Source: Zoroaster sp. YZ-2022
Taxonomy: Eukaryota; Echinodermata; Asteroidea; Forcipulatida; Zoroasteridae
Direction of reading: 5' to 3'
Assembly: GCA_029582265.1 (NCBI GenBank)
Contig: CM055828.1
Location: forward strand, 12,187,777 to 12,251,776
DNA: 64,000 bases
In this document: positions 1 to 11,499 of the stretch, piece by piece
How the letters are laid out: every line of letters starts with the position of its first letter
How positions within the stretch are numbered: position 1 is the first letter of the stretch
Translations under genes and position numbers: made by a program
The notes under the pieces: model-generated
The model's database searches: none
Seen by the model: the letters and a program-made list of their open reading frames with translations, nothing else
Told to the model about the DNA's origin: nothing

Positions 1-224
1 TTCATATCCTTTTTTATTTTTAAGTAAAATAAATGTAATAATTTAATATGAGGAAAGTTTGATGCAAGATGAAGGTTGTGATCACAAAATTATAAGGGTT
101 TTCCCTGTTTAAGAAATAAATAAATATGAATAAATTAGAATATTAAGGGAAAATATGATGAATTAAAAAATGAGAACCCGTTTAAAATCCTTACCGGGCC
201 CCCTTTTTTAAACTTAAAAAGGGG

Positions 225-390
225 ACTAGGTTTCGTCGTCGTCAAAGTACGGGGATCCCCCAAATTTCATTTTGTTTTTTAAAATTTTTTTTTCAGGGGA
301 GGGAAGGCCCAAAAGGAAAAATTTTATTTCGGTTGAAACCGGGGAATTAGGAAAATTTTTATTTTTTTTGGGGGCTGGGCTCCCATTTAT
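225..390. repeat. Smeared copy of the repeat at 900-1075
   Basis: This stretch follows 900-1075 base for base in outline: the words cgtcgtcaaagta, ggaaggccca, ttttatttc, ggttgaa and gaattagga occur in the same order and spacing about 680 bp apart. Where the downstream copy has mixed bases, this one has runs (a gtgatcctaac stretch reads as gggatccccca). Either it is a tandem duplicate or the same locus called twice with poor base quality. The 80-codon open frame over it is not a credible gene. Confidence 0.7.
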
Positions 391-559
391 AATAATGCTG
401 GCCCTTTGGGGGGAAATTTATTGGTGGTATGGGTGTGTGTTGAATCACTTGACTGTTTTTTACCCAGAAAATGGGGTAACCTTTTTTTTTTTTAAAAATG
501 TGATAAAGATATAACATTAAAATTTCATTCTTTTAAAATATTTTTTTAACAGGAAGATA

Positions 560-900
560 TGATCCGTAGTGGAATTTTATAGTACTTCCCGATGACGGCA
601 AAAAAAGTTTTCCTCTACATGTTTTGTGTGGCTTAGTACAACAAGCAATGAATATAGCCGGTCTTTTAAAATGCTGGAAAATGCAGGATATGACTATTTA
701 CACAACATGGCAGGGTTAGTGGACTTCAACAAGTTTTGGACAGAGAGACTTTTGAAGATTGACAATTAATGATACGATATCTATTACACATATACGATGT
801 GTTGGTTGGCTTCAACAAGTTGTGGACTATAGTTGGACTCTGCACCACATTGAAGGTACAGGTGTTAGAACTTATAGAAGGTAAGTGTAGTTTCCTTGTC
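560..900. other. Interval without a recognisable gene
   Basis: AT-rich sequence with two similar words (gacttcaacaagttttggac near 722 and ggcttcaacaagttgtggac near 808), suggesting a small internal duplication of about 86 bp. No coding signal or RNA gene seen. Confidence 0.4.
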
Positions 901-1075
901 CACAGTCGGTGTCCAGGTCCGCGTCGCTCGTCGTCAAAGTAATACGGTGATCCTAACCGTCATTGTGTTTTTAATGTCTTCATTTCAGAGGGTGGAAGGC
1001 CCAATAGAAAAAGTTTTATTTCCGGTTGAACCAAGTGAATTAGGAAATAATAAAAACTTTATTGTTGATTTTGTA
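900..1075. repeat. Downstream, better-quality copy of the 225-390 repeat
   Basis: Direct partner of 225-390. It contains a short open frame of 61 codons with no family resemblance. I treat the pair as a local duplication or assembly duplication. Confidence 0.65.
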
Positions 1076-1116
1076 TCCTAATGTGTGATAAACACAGTAT
1101 ACTCTGTGCTTCCTGA

Positions 1117-1186
1117 CGGATGGGACTCGAAACCTACGACACTCCGTATTCTACAGCACGTGTCTTATCCACTATACCACCGTGGT
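1117..1186 (-). repeat. tRNA-like sequence, probably a SINE head
   Basis: On the minus strand there is an A-box-like TGGTATAGTGG and, about 45 bases later, a B-box-like GGTTTCGAGTCC with one extra T. Between them a short stem with a GTA-containing loop could mimic an anticodon arm. The seven bases at the 5' end do not pair with those after the B box, so a functional tRNA is unlikely. I infer a tRNA-derived SINE head or tRNA pseudogene. Confidence 0.35.
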
Positions 1187-1489
1187 ATCCATGACAAGAC
1201 CCCGTTCGATCCCATTCATCTGGCGATGGATAATGTAACCATGGGTTCACAACTATACAATAAAGAAGGAGCGTCACTCCTTCCTTTCTATTTTGGTTTC
1301 GATGGATCACTGTTGATTTTTCGTCAACATAATGGAATGAGGGCATGAAAACAAATTGAAGAGGCTTGTATGTTGTTTGTGTATCCCATCAAAGCAGAAT
1401 GTTTGTGTATTTTTGTCCGCAACACCTACAAGAAAGCTTCCACTGTGCCACGTTTCCCAAAAACTGCAAAAGCGATAGTTAATGCTCGA

Positions 1490-1595
1490 AGCCTTCTCGA
1501 TTTTTGTAAACTTTTTGTCAGATTACTTTCGAACTACGTTATCGTTTGTATGATTTCATCACTCTCTGTAGCCCCATTTGTGTTTTCTCTTTTGG
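1490..1595 (+). repeat. First copy of a 100-bp direct repeat
   Basis: The words ctctcgatttttgtaaa, gttatcgtttg and atgatttcatcactct followed by catttgtgtt recur in order at about 2375-2475, roughly 885 bp downstream. Flanking sequence does not clearly match, so this is more likely a dispersed repeat than a tandem duplication. Confidence 0.5.
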
Positions 1596-1599
1596 TATA

Positions 1600-2370
1600 A
1601 GTGTTTACTATAAATTATTTTTGTATTGTAAGTTTATCCTCGAGGTTACTCTCTCTTCCAGATTTAAACTCTGTATCCGCAAAGTTCAAGATGCATAACC
1701 ACCCTCGAAAAATAGTCTTTATTTTGATTATTAGTCAATGGTGGACTAGTTATCATGTTCTTGTTTTAGCCAGTGTATCTGATATGAGATGTATTTCGCA
1801 TTGTCTAACTCCGACAGTTGTAGTGTTGCAAATCGACTTTTCCCATTATTTAACTGTTCGTAGTTATTGGCTGCTGATCATTATTCACAAAATGATCAAG
1901 CTTCATATTTCCTATTACTCGTTATGGCTAAATAAGTATTCTCAAGAGTTAATTTACTGTGTTGCAGTACCCTATTGAATAGGGCCCATGTTATTTCTTG
2001 CATGAACATAGTATCCATATCAGGGTAAGTATGTGTAGTAGACTTGAATTCCTTTATTTTTGGAATCATAAGTCATACCTGGGCAAAGCTGTATGCACCG
2101 CACTATTGCATTTCCAGTATCAGTTACATTGAACTAACCCTAAATTTAGCACATCAGCATTACTCCTACATTTAATTATAAAACCAGAGTGAGATTATTG
2201 ATGAAGTTTTCCTTGTTACCATGATGAGCCAACTCTCTGAACGAGTATCCCAAATCACCAACGGATGCTTGATAATGGCTTTTACTTATTTTATCACTAT
2301 TTAAATTAGAGTTAGTTTTTTAACAGTTTATTTTAAATAAGAAGCAACAAAATCGGAAGGTTGCATTAAA
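1600..2370. other. Intergenic, no gene recognised
   Basis: A 125-codon open frame (1601-1978, plus) crosses this AT-rich stretch but shows no known motif or skewed codon use. I see nothing else. Confidence 0.4.
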
Positions 2371-2374
2371 ATCA

Positions 2375-2475
2375 AAGTCCTCTCGATTTTTAGTAAATGT
2401 TTGTCAAATAATCCTCTGAATTAAGTTATCGTTTGAATGATTTCATCACTCTATCGCCTCATTTGTGTTGTGCTG
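2375..2475 (+). repeat. Second copy of the 1490-1595 repeat
   Basis: Matches 1490-1595 in the order and spacing of its longer words, with scattered substitutions and small indels. Confidence 0.5.
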
Positions 2476-2892
2476 TGTTAGTACATTGTGCTGTTTTGGG
2501 TATCGCTTTGAAAAGCCGACCCGGTTTGTCTCTTCACGCATCCATGTCTCTGTTCTAATCTTCGATTATCATCCCCAGATCCCGACTGACTTGCATCTCT
2601 GGAGTTTGGACCAAGTCAAATCAAGATCAAGTCTATGGAGTCAAGCCGAGTTCTAATAATTGAGTTACATCACTGCTCACTGTAATTGTGTCATCATTGA
2701 TTGGTTTGCTTCCGAGCACTTATGTGGTTTAACTTTGCATATGCGAGACAATATGTCCAGTAGTATGATATAAGAGATTTCACTGTTTTTGGTTTTGCTT
2801 TCCCAGCATTCCAATGGCTCAATTTGTAATGAAATAACATTTCATTCGCCTGATTACGTTCCATGTTTTCTTTACGATTAATCGTTTGGTTG

Positions 2893-3462
2893 TTCTATTA
2901 ACTGGACACGTCATTGATAAGTTTACACCACTGATGATATTGCTTTATGATTGTATATTATATTACCTTTCTTTATTGATTATTAAGAAGATTTCGCTGA
3001 TTGGACCATACTATAAATATTAGCATACTAATTCGATATTGGATTTCTTAAGCCAGGGCGCAGCTTTGGAATGACAGCAACTGTCAGGCTGAAGGGCCTT
3101 GCCCTGTATGCTGCACACTCTGGATGTGGCAAAACTTAAATATTGCAGTGAGTTAAGTAAATAAACATTAATTTATGTTCTATTAACTGACACGTCATGG
3201 ATAAAGTTTACACCACTGATGATATTGCTTATGATTGCATATTATATTACCTTTCTTATTGATTATTAAGAATATTTCGCTGATTGGACCATACTATAAA
3301 TATTGTGCATACTACCTCGGGAGCATGGATTTCTTAAGCCAGGGCGCAGCTTTTGAATGACAGTAACTGTCAGGCTGAAGGGCTTAGGGTTCTGCATGTT
3401 GTACACTCTCTGATGTGGGCAAAACTTAAATATTGTGAGTGAGTTAAGTAAACAAACATTAA
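2893..3462 (+). repeat. Tandem duplication, unit about 284 bp
   Basis: Both halves (2893-3176 and 3177-3462) begin with gttctattaactg and contain, in the same order, gtttacaccactgatgat, gctgattggaccatacta, gatttcttaagccagggcg, actgtcaggctgaaggg and gtgagttaagtaaa. Divergence is low, with a short variable piece in the middle (agcatactaattcgata against gtgcatactacctcggg). Two units only. No coding frame is conserved. Confidence 0.85.
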
Positions 3463-3699
3463 TGAAACAGTTGGAACTATTTTTGTTGGTTCTAATTTAA
3501 GTAGTGTTTAATGAGTGTTTTAGGTTAAGACTGACAATCCTGTTTGTTGTTAATAACTCGAATATTTATGTTTGTTATATCTTAATAGGGTTTTCGGGAA
3601 TGCTGAATTTGGTATTTGAATCCAATCAGGTGTATGGCTCAATTATTACATATTACATTATTTTATTGTACAAACAAGGCTGTATGTAGCTCACTAGTA

Positions 3700-3858
3700 A
3701 GTCTCACATCCCTAGGATCAAGTCTTGTATCTTTGAGTACATGGTGCCTTGGAAAATAGAAAGATGGAGACATTATAATCATGGTTCACTGGATGAACCC
3801 TCCCCAGCGCCTGAGAGTGAAGATTCCGATAGTGAATTGGTAAAGAAAACAATATAGA
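3700..3858 (+). CDS. Possible terminal exon with acidic Ser/Glu-rich tail
   Basis: An open stretch enters from an in-frame stop near 3684 and runs to a TAG at 3856-3858. It contains a Trp-rich piece (VPWKIERWRHYNHG) followed by an acidic tail (EPSPAPESEDSDSELVKK). Composition and codon use look protein-like and an AATAAA-type signal follows within about 70 bp (AT-rich at 3925-3975). There is no start codon that would give a sizeable protein, so if real this is the last exon of a gene whose other exons are not visible, or a transposase tail. The family is not recognised. Confidence 0.3.
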
Positions 3859-4003
3859 TTAATGAGTCATAGTTGTTTAATACAAAAGCCTCTTTCAGAT
3901 AGTGTTATTTTGATCATTTTATATAATAAAAATATAAAACATAAAATATAAAATTAAAAAATAAAAATAAAACAAATACTAGAGGTATAGAGTTGGTAAA
4001 AAC

Positions 4004-4498
4004 AAACTCAAGGTGTTTGGGGTTCATCATGTTATGGTGTCATCACCTAAAGTTGTTTAGTAAAAATGCAAAAATTAATCCCAAAATGTTAAGTTATGAA
4101 CATTGTATAAGTTTGTATATAATTATAATTAAGAAATAAAGAGCCTATTTTAAGCAGTACTATGAATTAAAGAGCTTTTGACTATCAGATTATTTGTCTT
4201 TCTCCAAGTTATGATAAACAAAACATCAAGAAATCTAACTTTAACAGAACGCCCATTATTACAGCTAAAATGGGGAGACACAGGCATGTCAAGCCATGCA
4301 GCTATTTTTTTCTGCGGCACACCCTCATCTACTTACAAACTCCCCACATACAAATCTAATGTTACAAAGGTTGAAAGGTTCTACACACCAATTCACAAAC
4401 AACTCGCACAATCATGTTAGTCTAGTGAGTAGAATGCTCGTTCTCAAGGTGTTTGAAGTTGTTCATCATGTTATGACGTCATCACCTAAAGTTGTTTA
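4004..4498 (+). repeat. Pair of 57-bp direct repeats 435 bp apart
   Basis: At 4004-4060 and 4441-4498 the same phrase occurs: ctcaaggtgttt, gttcatcatgttatg and gtcatcacctaaagttgttta. The sequence between is AT-rich, with short open frames that carry no recognisable family. Confidence 0.65.
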
Positions 4499-4499
4499 A

Positions 4500-5190
4500 A
4501 AGTAAATTACATTAAGTCTTCGAACTTCAGAAAAGTTTCATGATAAAACTTTGCATCCGTGGTGCCAAGTGCGACTTGACAAGAGACTGGCTGGCTATGC
4601 AGAGTTAAGTTCAGCATGACTTGACTTCAGACTAGCTAGACTCATATGGAGCGTGCAATGAAAATGTATTCAGAAATTGAGTTTCGTGACACATATCAGG
4701 CATGAGCTGTAGAAACAGTTTAACCCCTCGCACGTAGAAGCCCATTCAATTATACGCGGCGTCACGAGCACATCAACATCATGTAGTAGGTTGTAAAATC
4801 GTTAATTACATGGGTAAATGAACTGACACTTTCCAATGTTAATAATTTTAACTTGTTTCAGAGGGTCTAGAGATGTTTTATAAAAAAAACTTTAGGGAAA
4901 ATTTTTATATTTTTCTTAGAAAATTAATTACTAACTAACACTAAAAACCTCATTTTTTCATCAAAAACTCATTTTTAAACCCAAAATCTGTACTTTTATT
5001 CACTCAATAGTAATCCAGTCTATACAGATGACACCATCCTGCCATGTATACAAACCCCATGGCCCATTCATACAAAAGCCACCTACTATCGAAAAACATC
5101 ATCAGTCATTCGTAAGATACTTGCCATCATCCGACCCCCAACAGCCATCATCCCCAAATATCACCCCCCAACATATATAGACGTTTTTAT
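4500..5190. other. Intergenic, no gene recognised
   Basis: AT-rich with C-rich patches at 5030-5170. No open frame, RNA gene or repeat that I can support. Confidence 0.4.
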
Positions 5191-5207
5191 TGGTCGAAAT
5201 ACATCAG

Positions 5208-5372
5208 ACCTGTCAAAATGGCCACATCGCAGACCCCTTTGAGATGTCTCCCAGACTCAAGCCGAAGGCATGTTATCTGGATGGTAATCAGCCTGTGTTT
5301 GAGGACCTTGGTGAACCCCAACACTATGCCAGTGTGTACACAACCTATAGGGACCCCTCAGGCATGGCATAA
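5208..5372 (+). CDS. Possible terminal exon of a membrane-receptor-like protein
   Basis: A plausible splice acceptor (...tacatcag) at 5207 opens a 54-residue frame ending in TAA at 5370-5372. The reading contains CQNGHIADPFEMS and ends ...EPQHYASVYTTYRDPSGMA. Mixed, non-repetitive composition and several Tyr residues in short sequence contexts suggest a cytoplasmic tail, but this is inference from composition only. No ATG gives a good start, so it would be a last exon. A chance open frame of this size is also possible. Confidence 0.35.
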   Translation, partial: TCQNGHIADPFEMSPRLKPKACYLDGNQPVFEDLGEPQHYASVYTTYRDPSGMA

Positions 5373-5379
5373 TTGGTGG

Positions 5380-6740
5380 CTGGCTTTCTAAGGGTGAACA
5401 AACTTCCTCAGTACTTTTATACTTCTAACACAGTATTTGTAATGGAATTCGGAAAGGAAGTTACGTGAAGGATTTAATTGTTTCACCCTTTAATTAAGGA
5501 ATAATTACAGAAAGTTCGTTGACCTACTACACCGTGTAGATGCGCTGTAGATAATTACATGTAAATTTAATATATAAAATCTGCCACACTCACAAAACTC
5601 TGCCAGTTTGGCAAGATATTTGCATTTAGAACTAAGTATGAGATGAAAATAGCGCCCTCTTTCGGTCATTCTAGAAAACTGTACATTTTAATGGGGATTT
5701 TGTATAATTGAATAGGTTCACATGGGCTATGTGTTTTATGTTTCCTCTATCCTAATCTGTCAAATCGGTCCAGTGAGGTAGGGAAGCGTTTGGAAAGGGG
5801 ATCATTAGTTTGGGAAGTATTTGATGTCATTGTAAAGAAATGAACCATGCTTATTCACACCGCCAAAGGTTGAATATTCTTGGCTCATGTACAAAAGCGT
5901 TATGTTTGTGCAACTAGTATTAATTTTAAGTATCTGATAAAACCCAATACAAAGATCCCATTTTTCAACAGTGCTGATTTTTCCCAAAAAGTGCCCCTTT
6001 CAGGATTTTGGATGGATTTGGGGGTGGTTAGGGTTATAGTTTATTTTGTTGGTTGTCAAGGTATTAACATGGTAACTATTGAAAATAATCACCAGGAATT
6101 ATCTTTTTTTTTTAATTGTCACTTAAAAGGTATGATAATAATGTCAACAACAATAGACACGATAATGAGGGACAGACAAGAATGAGATATTAAAAGTCTG
6201 ACGACATATACAAATATGTAGTCTGATTAGGTCCAGATATGTTTCAAATTATTTTAAAAATAATTCCTACATTACCTGTAAAGCGTTAGCTGTAACAGAT
6301 ATTCTGAGAGTTGTTCGTTACCAATTCCAAAAGACGTGGCGATCGCTTACATTATACATATGTTGTGTAATGTTATTCCAGCCCTAAAGCATTAGACCAT
6401 TCCTTCCTCCATGGTTAGACATGGTTTATTGGCAATATCACACTCAACCATACCACTCTATTTCTTCCATCCACTTTGCACATGAAAGAAACTTTGTCCA
6501 ACCTTATTTCCAAAAATGATAACAATTTGGATTCCATGCTAGACAAATGCATAATACTTATTAGTACATTTTTCTGCGCATGGCATGGCGGGTCATGACC
6601 TGCGCGGTCTTCGGAAACTCGAAGTATTATATTCTAATTAGATAATGCGATATACACACACAATTATAGGCCGATATGTTCTGTGTAAGTACAACGTCAA
6701 AGCCGTTCACGCAGTATGCCTGTGCTCCTGAATAGTTGTT
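5380..6740. other. Intergenic, no gene recognised
   Basis: AT-rich. A CCTTCCTCCATG word at 6402-6413 matches the terminal inverted repeat of the element at 29908-31887 (reverse orientation). A 101-codon frame (5880-6185) and its antisense partner have no recognisable features. Confidence 0.4.
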
Positions 6741-6744
6741 CATT

Positions 6745-7229
6745 TTAAACTTGTTTTCGACCGGAAGGAGAGGTCAAATTGGGGTCAGTGTCTGTGTATG
6801 AAAATGTGACATAGTTCAACGTCTTTAAGATGATGCAAAGATTGTGAAAATATTTTCTGTGGTTCATGAGATATGATTTTAGAATTATTTTGAAATTTTC
6901 AACTTCCGGTTCTTCTGACCGGAAGCAGAGGTCGGATTGGGGGTCAGGTCTTTTGTGTACGAAAATAACATAATTAAAGATCTATAATATGGTGCAAAGA
7001 CTGTGGAAATATCATTTGTGGTTCATGAGATATGATTTTTTAAATATTAATCTTTGATTTAGTGTACTGATATCTCGATGACCTCATCATGACGTCACAA
7101 CTTAGTGTACAACTACAGTTAAGGTATATATACACCTAGCATGTTAATGTCTAACTATGTGTGAAGTTTTAAAGGGGTTCCTGTGAACTCTGCAACTACT
7201 GGCGTTTTTTGTCTCGGATAAGTCTTATT
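6745..7229 (+). repeat. Retroposon-like repeat with internal 158-bp duplication
   Basis: Two consecutive blocks share gaccggaag (6759 and 6917), gaggtc, gggtca, gtggttcatgagatatgatttt and a gatgcaaag/ggtgcaaag phrase, spaced 158 bp apart. After them comes a unique 3' part ending ...ctcggataagtcttattga, directly joined to the GAA tract. A body that runs without break into a simple-repeat tail is typical of non-LTR-mobilised SINE-like repeats. No coding region. Confidence 0.6.
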
Positions 7230-7283
7230 GAGAAGAAGAAGAAGAAGAAGAAGAAGAAGAAAAGAAGAAGAAGAAAGAAGAAG

Positions 7284-7314
<31 letters not shown>

Positions 7315-7632
7315 TAAAGAAGAAGGGTTAGTTAAAGAAGAAGAAAGAAGAAGAAGAAGAAGAAGAAGGTGTTGAAGCTAGAAGAAATAAAGAAGAAGAA
7401 GAAGAAGAAGAAAATAAAATAGTTGAAGAATGAAGTAGAAGAAGAAATATTAAATAAGAAGAAGAAGAAGCCAGTTAGGCTAGCCAGTTGTTAATAAAGG
7501 TATTGAAATAAATAGTTAGTTAAATAGAAGAAGAAGAAGAAGAAGAAGAAGAAGAAGAAGAAGAAGAAGAAGAAGAAGAAGAAGAAGAAGAAGAAGAAGA
7601 AGAAGAAGAAGAAGAAGAAGAAGAAGAAGAAG

Positions 7633-7664
<32 letters not shown>

Positions 7665-7897
7665 GAAGAAGAAGAAGAAGAAGAAGAAGGAAGAAGAAGA
7701 AGAAGAAGAAGTAGCAAGTTAATAAAGAAGAAGAAGAAGAAGAAGAAGAAGAAGAAGAAGCAGTTGAAGAAGAAGAAGTTAAAGAAGAAGAGTTAAAGAA
7801 GAAGAAGAAGAAGAAGAAGAAGAAGAAGAAGAAGAAGAAGAAGAAGAAGAAGAAGAAGAAGAAGAAGAAGAAGAAGAAGAAGAAGAAGAAGAAGGTT

Positions 7898-7929
<32 letters not shown>

Positions 7930-8121
7930 AAAAGGAAGAAGAAGAAGAAGTGAAGAAGAAGGTTAAAGAAGAAGAAGAAGAAGAAGAAGAAGTAAAGAAG
8001 AAGTTAGGCTAGTTAAAGAAGAAGAAGAAGAAGAAATAAAGAAGTTGAAGAAGAAGTTGAAGAAGAAGAAGAAGAAGTTAAAGAAGAAGAAGAAGAAGAA
8101 GAAGAAGAAGAAGAAGAAGAG
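7230..8121 (+). repeat. Long GAA.TTC microsatellite
   Basis: Almost 900 bp of GAA repeats, with long pure runs at about 7525-7690 and 7798-7893, broken by short phrases such as gttaaagaagaag, ttaggctagtta and gttgaag. The poly-Ser and poly-Phe open frames on the minus strand are products of the repeat and not genes. It directly follows a repeat body and may be its expanded 3' tail. Long GAA tracts can form triplex DNA, and they are also prone to mis-assembly. Confidence 0.95.
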
Positions 8122-10430
8122 TGTTTGGGCACCAACCTCAAACACCTAATAATGCTTGAAAGTGAAATAATAGACATACAACATTAGTAAATAGTTGCTA
8201 TTCCTTTGAAAATATTCTGTCTGATGTGTTTTTAGCCACCTTACACAAAATTGAATCATTACCTTTATTTACAAAATAATGTTGAAATGCAAATGTAAGT
8301 TTATTTTTTTACACTAATGGATTTAAAGTAATACATGTTACCTAGTACATATTCTGTATCTTCCTGATACAATGTAGATCCGTTTCATACGTTTGTCAGT
8401 CATATGTTTTACCCAAGCTTAATGTGGTATGTAAACATGTATTTTAGAGGAATACATATACCAGTGTAAAAAGTTACCTCACTCTGTGAAGCAAACATTA
8501 TGGTAGTGGGCCGATACTGGCTTAATATGGGCTTGTTTTGGCAGTACCAAAGGGGAGGGTGGCCAAGATTTGGTACAGGAATCCAGAACTGGGCCAACAC
8601 CGGCTGCCTATAAACGAGAGCAGAGTCGCTAGCTCAATTATGGCACACAGTATTGTGGCTCACACCTGGCCAGTACTAAAACTGCCTTACATGAATATGT
8701 AAATGATCTGACCTTAATTTTACCTAGCTTTGTGCTCGAATCATTTCTAAGGTTTTAATATGTGGACACCAGTGATTTTAGCAAAATTTTCTTAAAACAA
8801 ATTATTGTTAATTTTATGGATAAAAAACGTCTAGATGTTATTGTCCTCTTCATTTTACTGTAAAAATTACAACTCAAAATATAAAATAATTATATGCATT
8901 ACAAGTACAACTCCACGCTCACCATAACTAATACAAGAGATTTGGAAAGACAGTACATATAAATGATAGGGCCTACATGCGATGTACATGAAGAGGGGTG
9001 GTTGAAAAGGAACCAGGACTACGCGGACGTGTCTGTAAGTGAAAGAAAATGTAAAAAATAATGGCATTAATTAATTAACTCCAATTCTGCAGATCAACAA
9101 GGAACTCGAAGCGTGTCAATGTCGTTTCATTCTGGGACAATCATGACATAATTGTAATGGCCCAGCAACACAGAAGTGTCGTCAGAATAGGTATAGAACA
9201 ATGACCTCTGTACCGTGCCAGTAATGGCAACTTGAATTGAACTGATTAATTGGTTATACTGGTCATCGCCATCAGCCAGCGTTGGTCTGTGAACGTGTGT
9301 ATACCGACCGGGTCGAAATAATGAACATATTTGCTCGGTTAATTAATTAAGTTTATTAGTTTTTTATGCACAAGTGAAAGGTTTTCCAAGTGCTGAAGGT
9401 TCAACAGCATTTGCCAAAAAACTAAAATTCCAGGGACCCAGCTGGAATATTTTTTCTCGTTAGGAAAACTTTAATAATTTCATAGCAAATTAGACCCTTA
9501 ATATTTCATTTATCCTATATTAAACTGATTATTAGTCTGTTATATAGTGCAAAAATGGATGCGAAAAAGGAGCATCATAAGTTACAAGGTCATTAGTAAA
9601 AGTGTCAATCAAATAATTTTTTTGTACTTGCCTTTGATTTAAGTCACCAAATAAATCTTTTAACCACTTCGTTTAGTAATACAGATTAATGGATTTAAAT
9701 ATTTTAACAACATTTTGGGGGTAGGCAGAGGTAGATCCAGAGCGCCCAATGGAGCAAGAGGTTAGGAGGGACAAACTACAAAAATGTATGGTCAATTTCG
9801 TTATGCGGCATGGTTGATAATTTGAAAGGGGAACAATTCCCCCGACCCTTGGAGCTTACCCTGGGAGTAAGGATTGGAGCATCAGACATGCAGTGAGCAG
9901 TCAATCCTGGTAATGTGATTCTATTACAATAAAATCTTCAGATATTAAGCTTCAAATCTTGAACACCTCTTCACCAAACCCACCCTGACCCACACTGAAT
10001 GACCGATTTGGACATCTTTGACATGAACATAGCCTCATGTCAGCTACCCAAATTATATAGCAAAGTCCTGTATTGAAATGTATACAGCTCTCTTCGAATG
10101 AAGAGGCACTATTTTCTATAGGTCATAATTAAAATGCAAATATATCTCAAAACTGGCAAGTTTCTGTGACTGATTTATTATTGATGGAGGTTTCTGAATT
10201 GCGTGAAACGAGAGTCGATGACCTATTCATGGTGTTTATGGGTACAAAACATCTCTAAATCACCTATTAGTTCATAACAACTTGTCCTAACCGAAATGCG
10301 AAACAATGCAACCATGTCGACAAACACACTCTGGCATATCTTCGGGATCCAAGCTCACAGTCATGTCAACAATGTATTTTCTACCGAAACAGGCATAGAC
10401 CTACCTTTGTTGGAAGACCATAATAAGTAG
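8122..10430. other. Intergenic, no gene recognised
   Basis: AT-rich, no open frame above about 66 codons, no clear repeat. The last 500 bp may include the 5' part of the Penelope-like element that follows, but I cannot read a frame there. Confidence 0.4.
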
Positions 10431-10439
10431 ATGTTCGAG

Positions 10440-11490
10440 TCAAAATTCAGAATTTGTAGATCATTTTCTATTTCCAATAGTAACCGCCCCAACCTCACAT
10501 ATGTCCGTGACACAGGAGACATAAAAGTGAAAACTCCAGGGATAAGATATACTTATCACAAGTATTGATGTTGTTTCAATGTACACAAAAATCTCGCCAA
10601 ACCGAGGCAATAAACTGTGTATGCAATGCCCTCGACCAAACTGCCAACCATCCATATGTCATCAACAAACCACCTTCCGAATACATCCGAAATACATCTG
10701 AACTAATACATCAACAGAAATTGTTTCCAATTTGTAAATAATTTCTACGTCTAGAAAATCGGTTAAAGTGTGAATGTGCTCAACAGCCAGTCCGGAAATT
10801 TGTGTCATAACATTACATGATCTCGAAAATAAAAATCCTACAACAGGCTGATTATATCTGTTTTGGTGACACTGTAAAGATACTAGTCACTTTATAGTGG
10901 TGGACTACACCGTTCACATAGGAGGCCCTCACAAACATCAATCGATTATCTTGACTTAAACCATTTTCCTAAAGGAAACTGGCATCTGAGACACAAAGGT
11001 GTTCACCAAACCCACAGGTGAAACATACCAGTTTCTGCACAAAACTTTTCAACCCATGTGTTCAAAGTATTTATCTACTGAGAAACTCCGATATGCTAGA
11101 AATACTGGAACAATGAGGAAAAGATTTCATAGAAAAAGTCAAAGTTTTCTCAAAAATTATTAGCCAGAGGCTATAGGCCTACTCAAACTGAGATAAAACA
11201 ACGCAACATAAAAGTGTCATCAACAACTGAGCTAAATTGATTCACAAAATTAATTACCAAAAGGCAAACAAAACAAAGAAGCACTGCTCGTCTTCTCAAC
11301 GAACTATAATCTGTTCGTAAAAGACAAAGATGTGAAATAGACAGTAAACAAGCATTGCCATCTGATACAATAAAACAACTCTCAGAAATATTTCCAAACT
11401 ACCTATTACAAGTTGCCTTCAGAAAAAGGCTCAAAACATTCGGGAGAAATTACATCCGAGCAAATCTTCACAAATACAGATTGAAAAGGA
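10440..11490 (+). pseudogene. Penelope-like retroelement, broken reverse transcriptase
   Basis: In shifting plus-strand frames the order of motifs fits a Penelope-like RT. A FVDHFL-like piece (about 10458) and a YVRDTGD-like piece (about 10500) come first. DVVSMYTKI at about 10567-10593 resembles the RT A-box context seen in this group. Then come VFTKPTGETYQFLHKT (about 11000-11047) and LRYARNTG (about 11083), followed by STNYNPFVKD and a VNKHWHLI-like piece (11295-11360). Many stops and frameshifts separate them, so it is a dead copy or badly sequenced. I see no GIY-YIG endonuclease downstream. A DIRS-like RT is the main alternative, but the late FTKPT/YNP/KHW motifs favour Penelope-like. 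Confidence 0.6.
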
Positions 11491-11499
11491 TCAACTAAG

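Noticed and set aside
1117..1186. Functional tRNA gene
   Set aside because: A and B boxes are present but the acceptor ends do not pair and the T arm has an extra base.
7520..8145. Open frames reading poly-Ser and poly-Phe/Leu on the minus strand
   Set aside because: They are translations of the GAA microsatellite.
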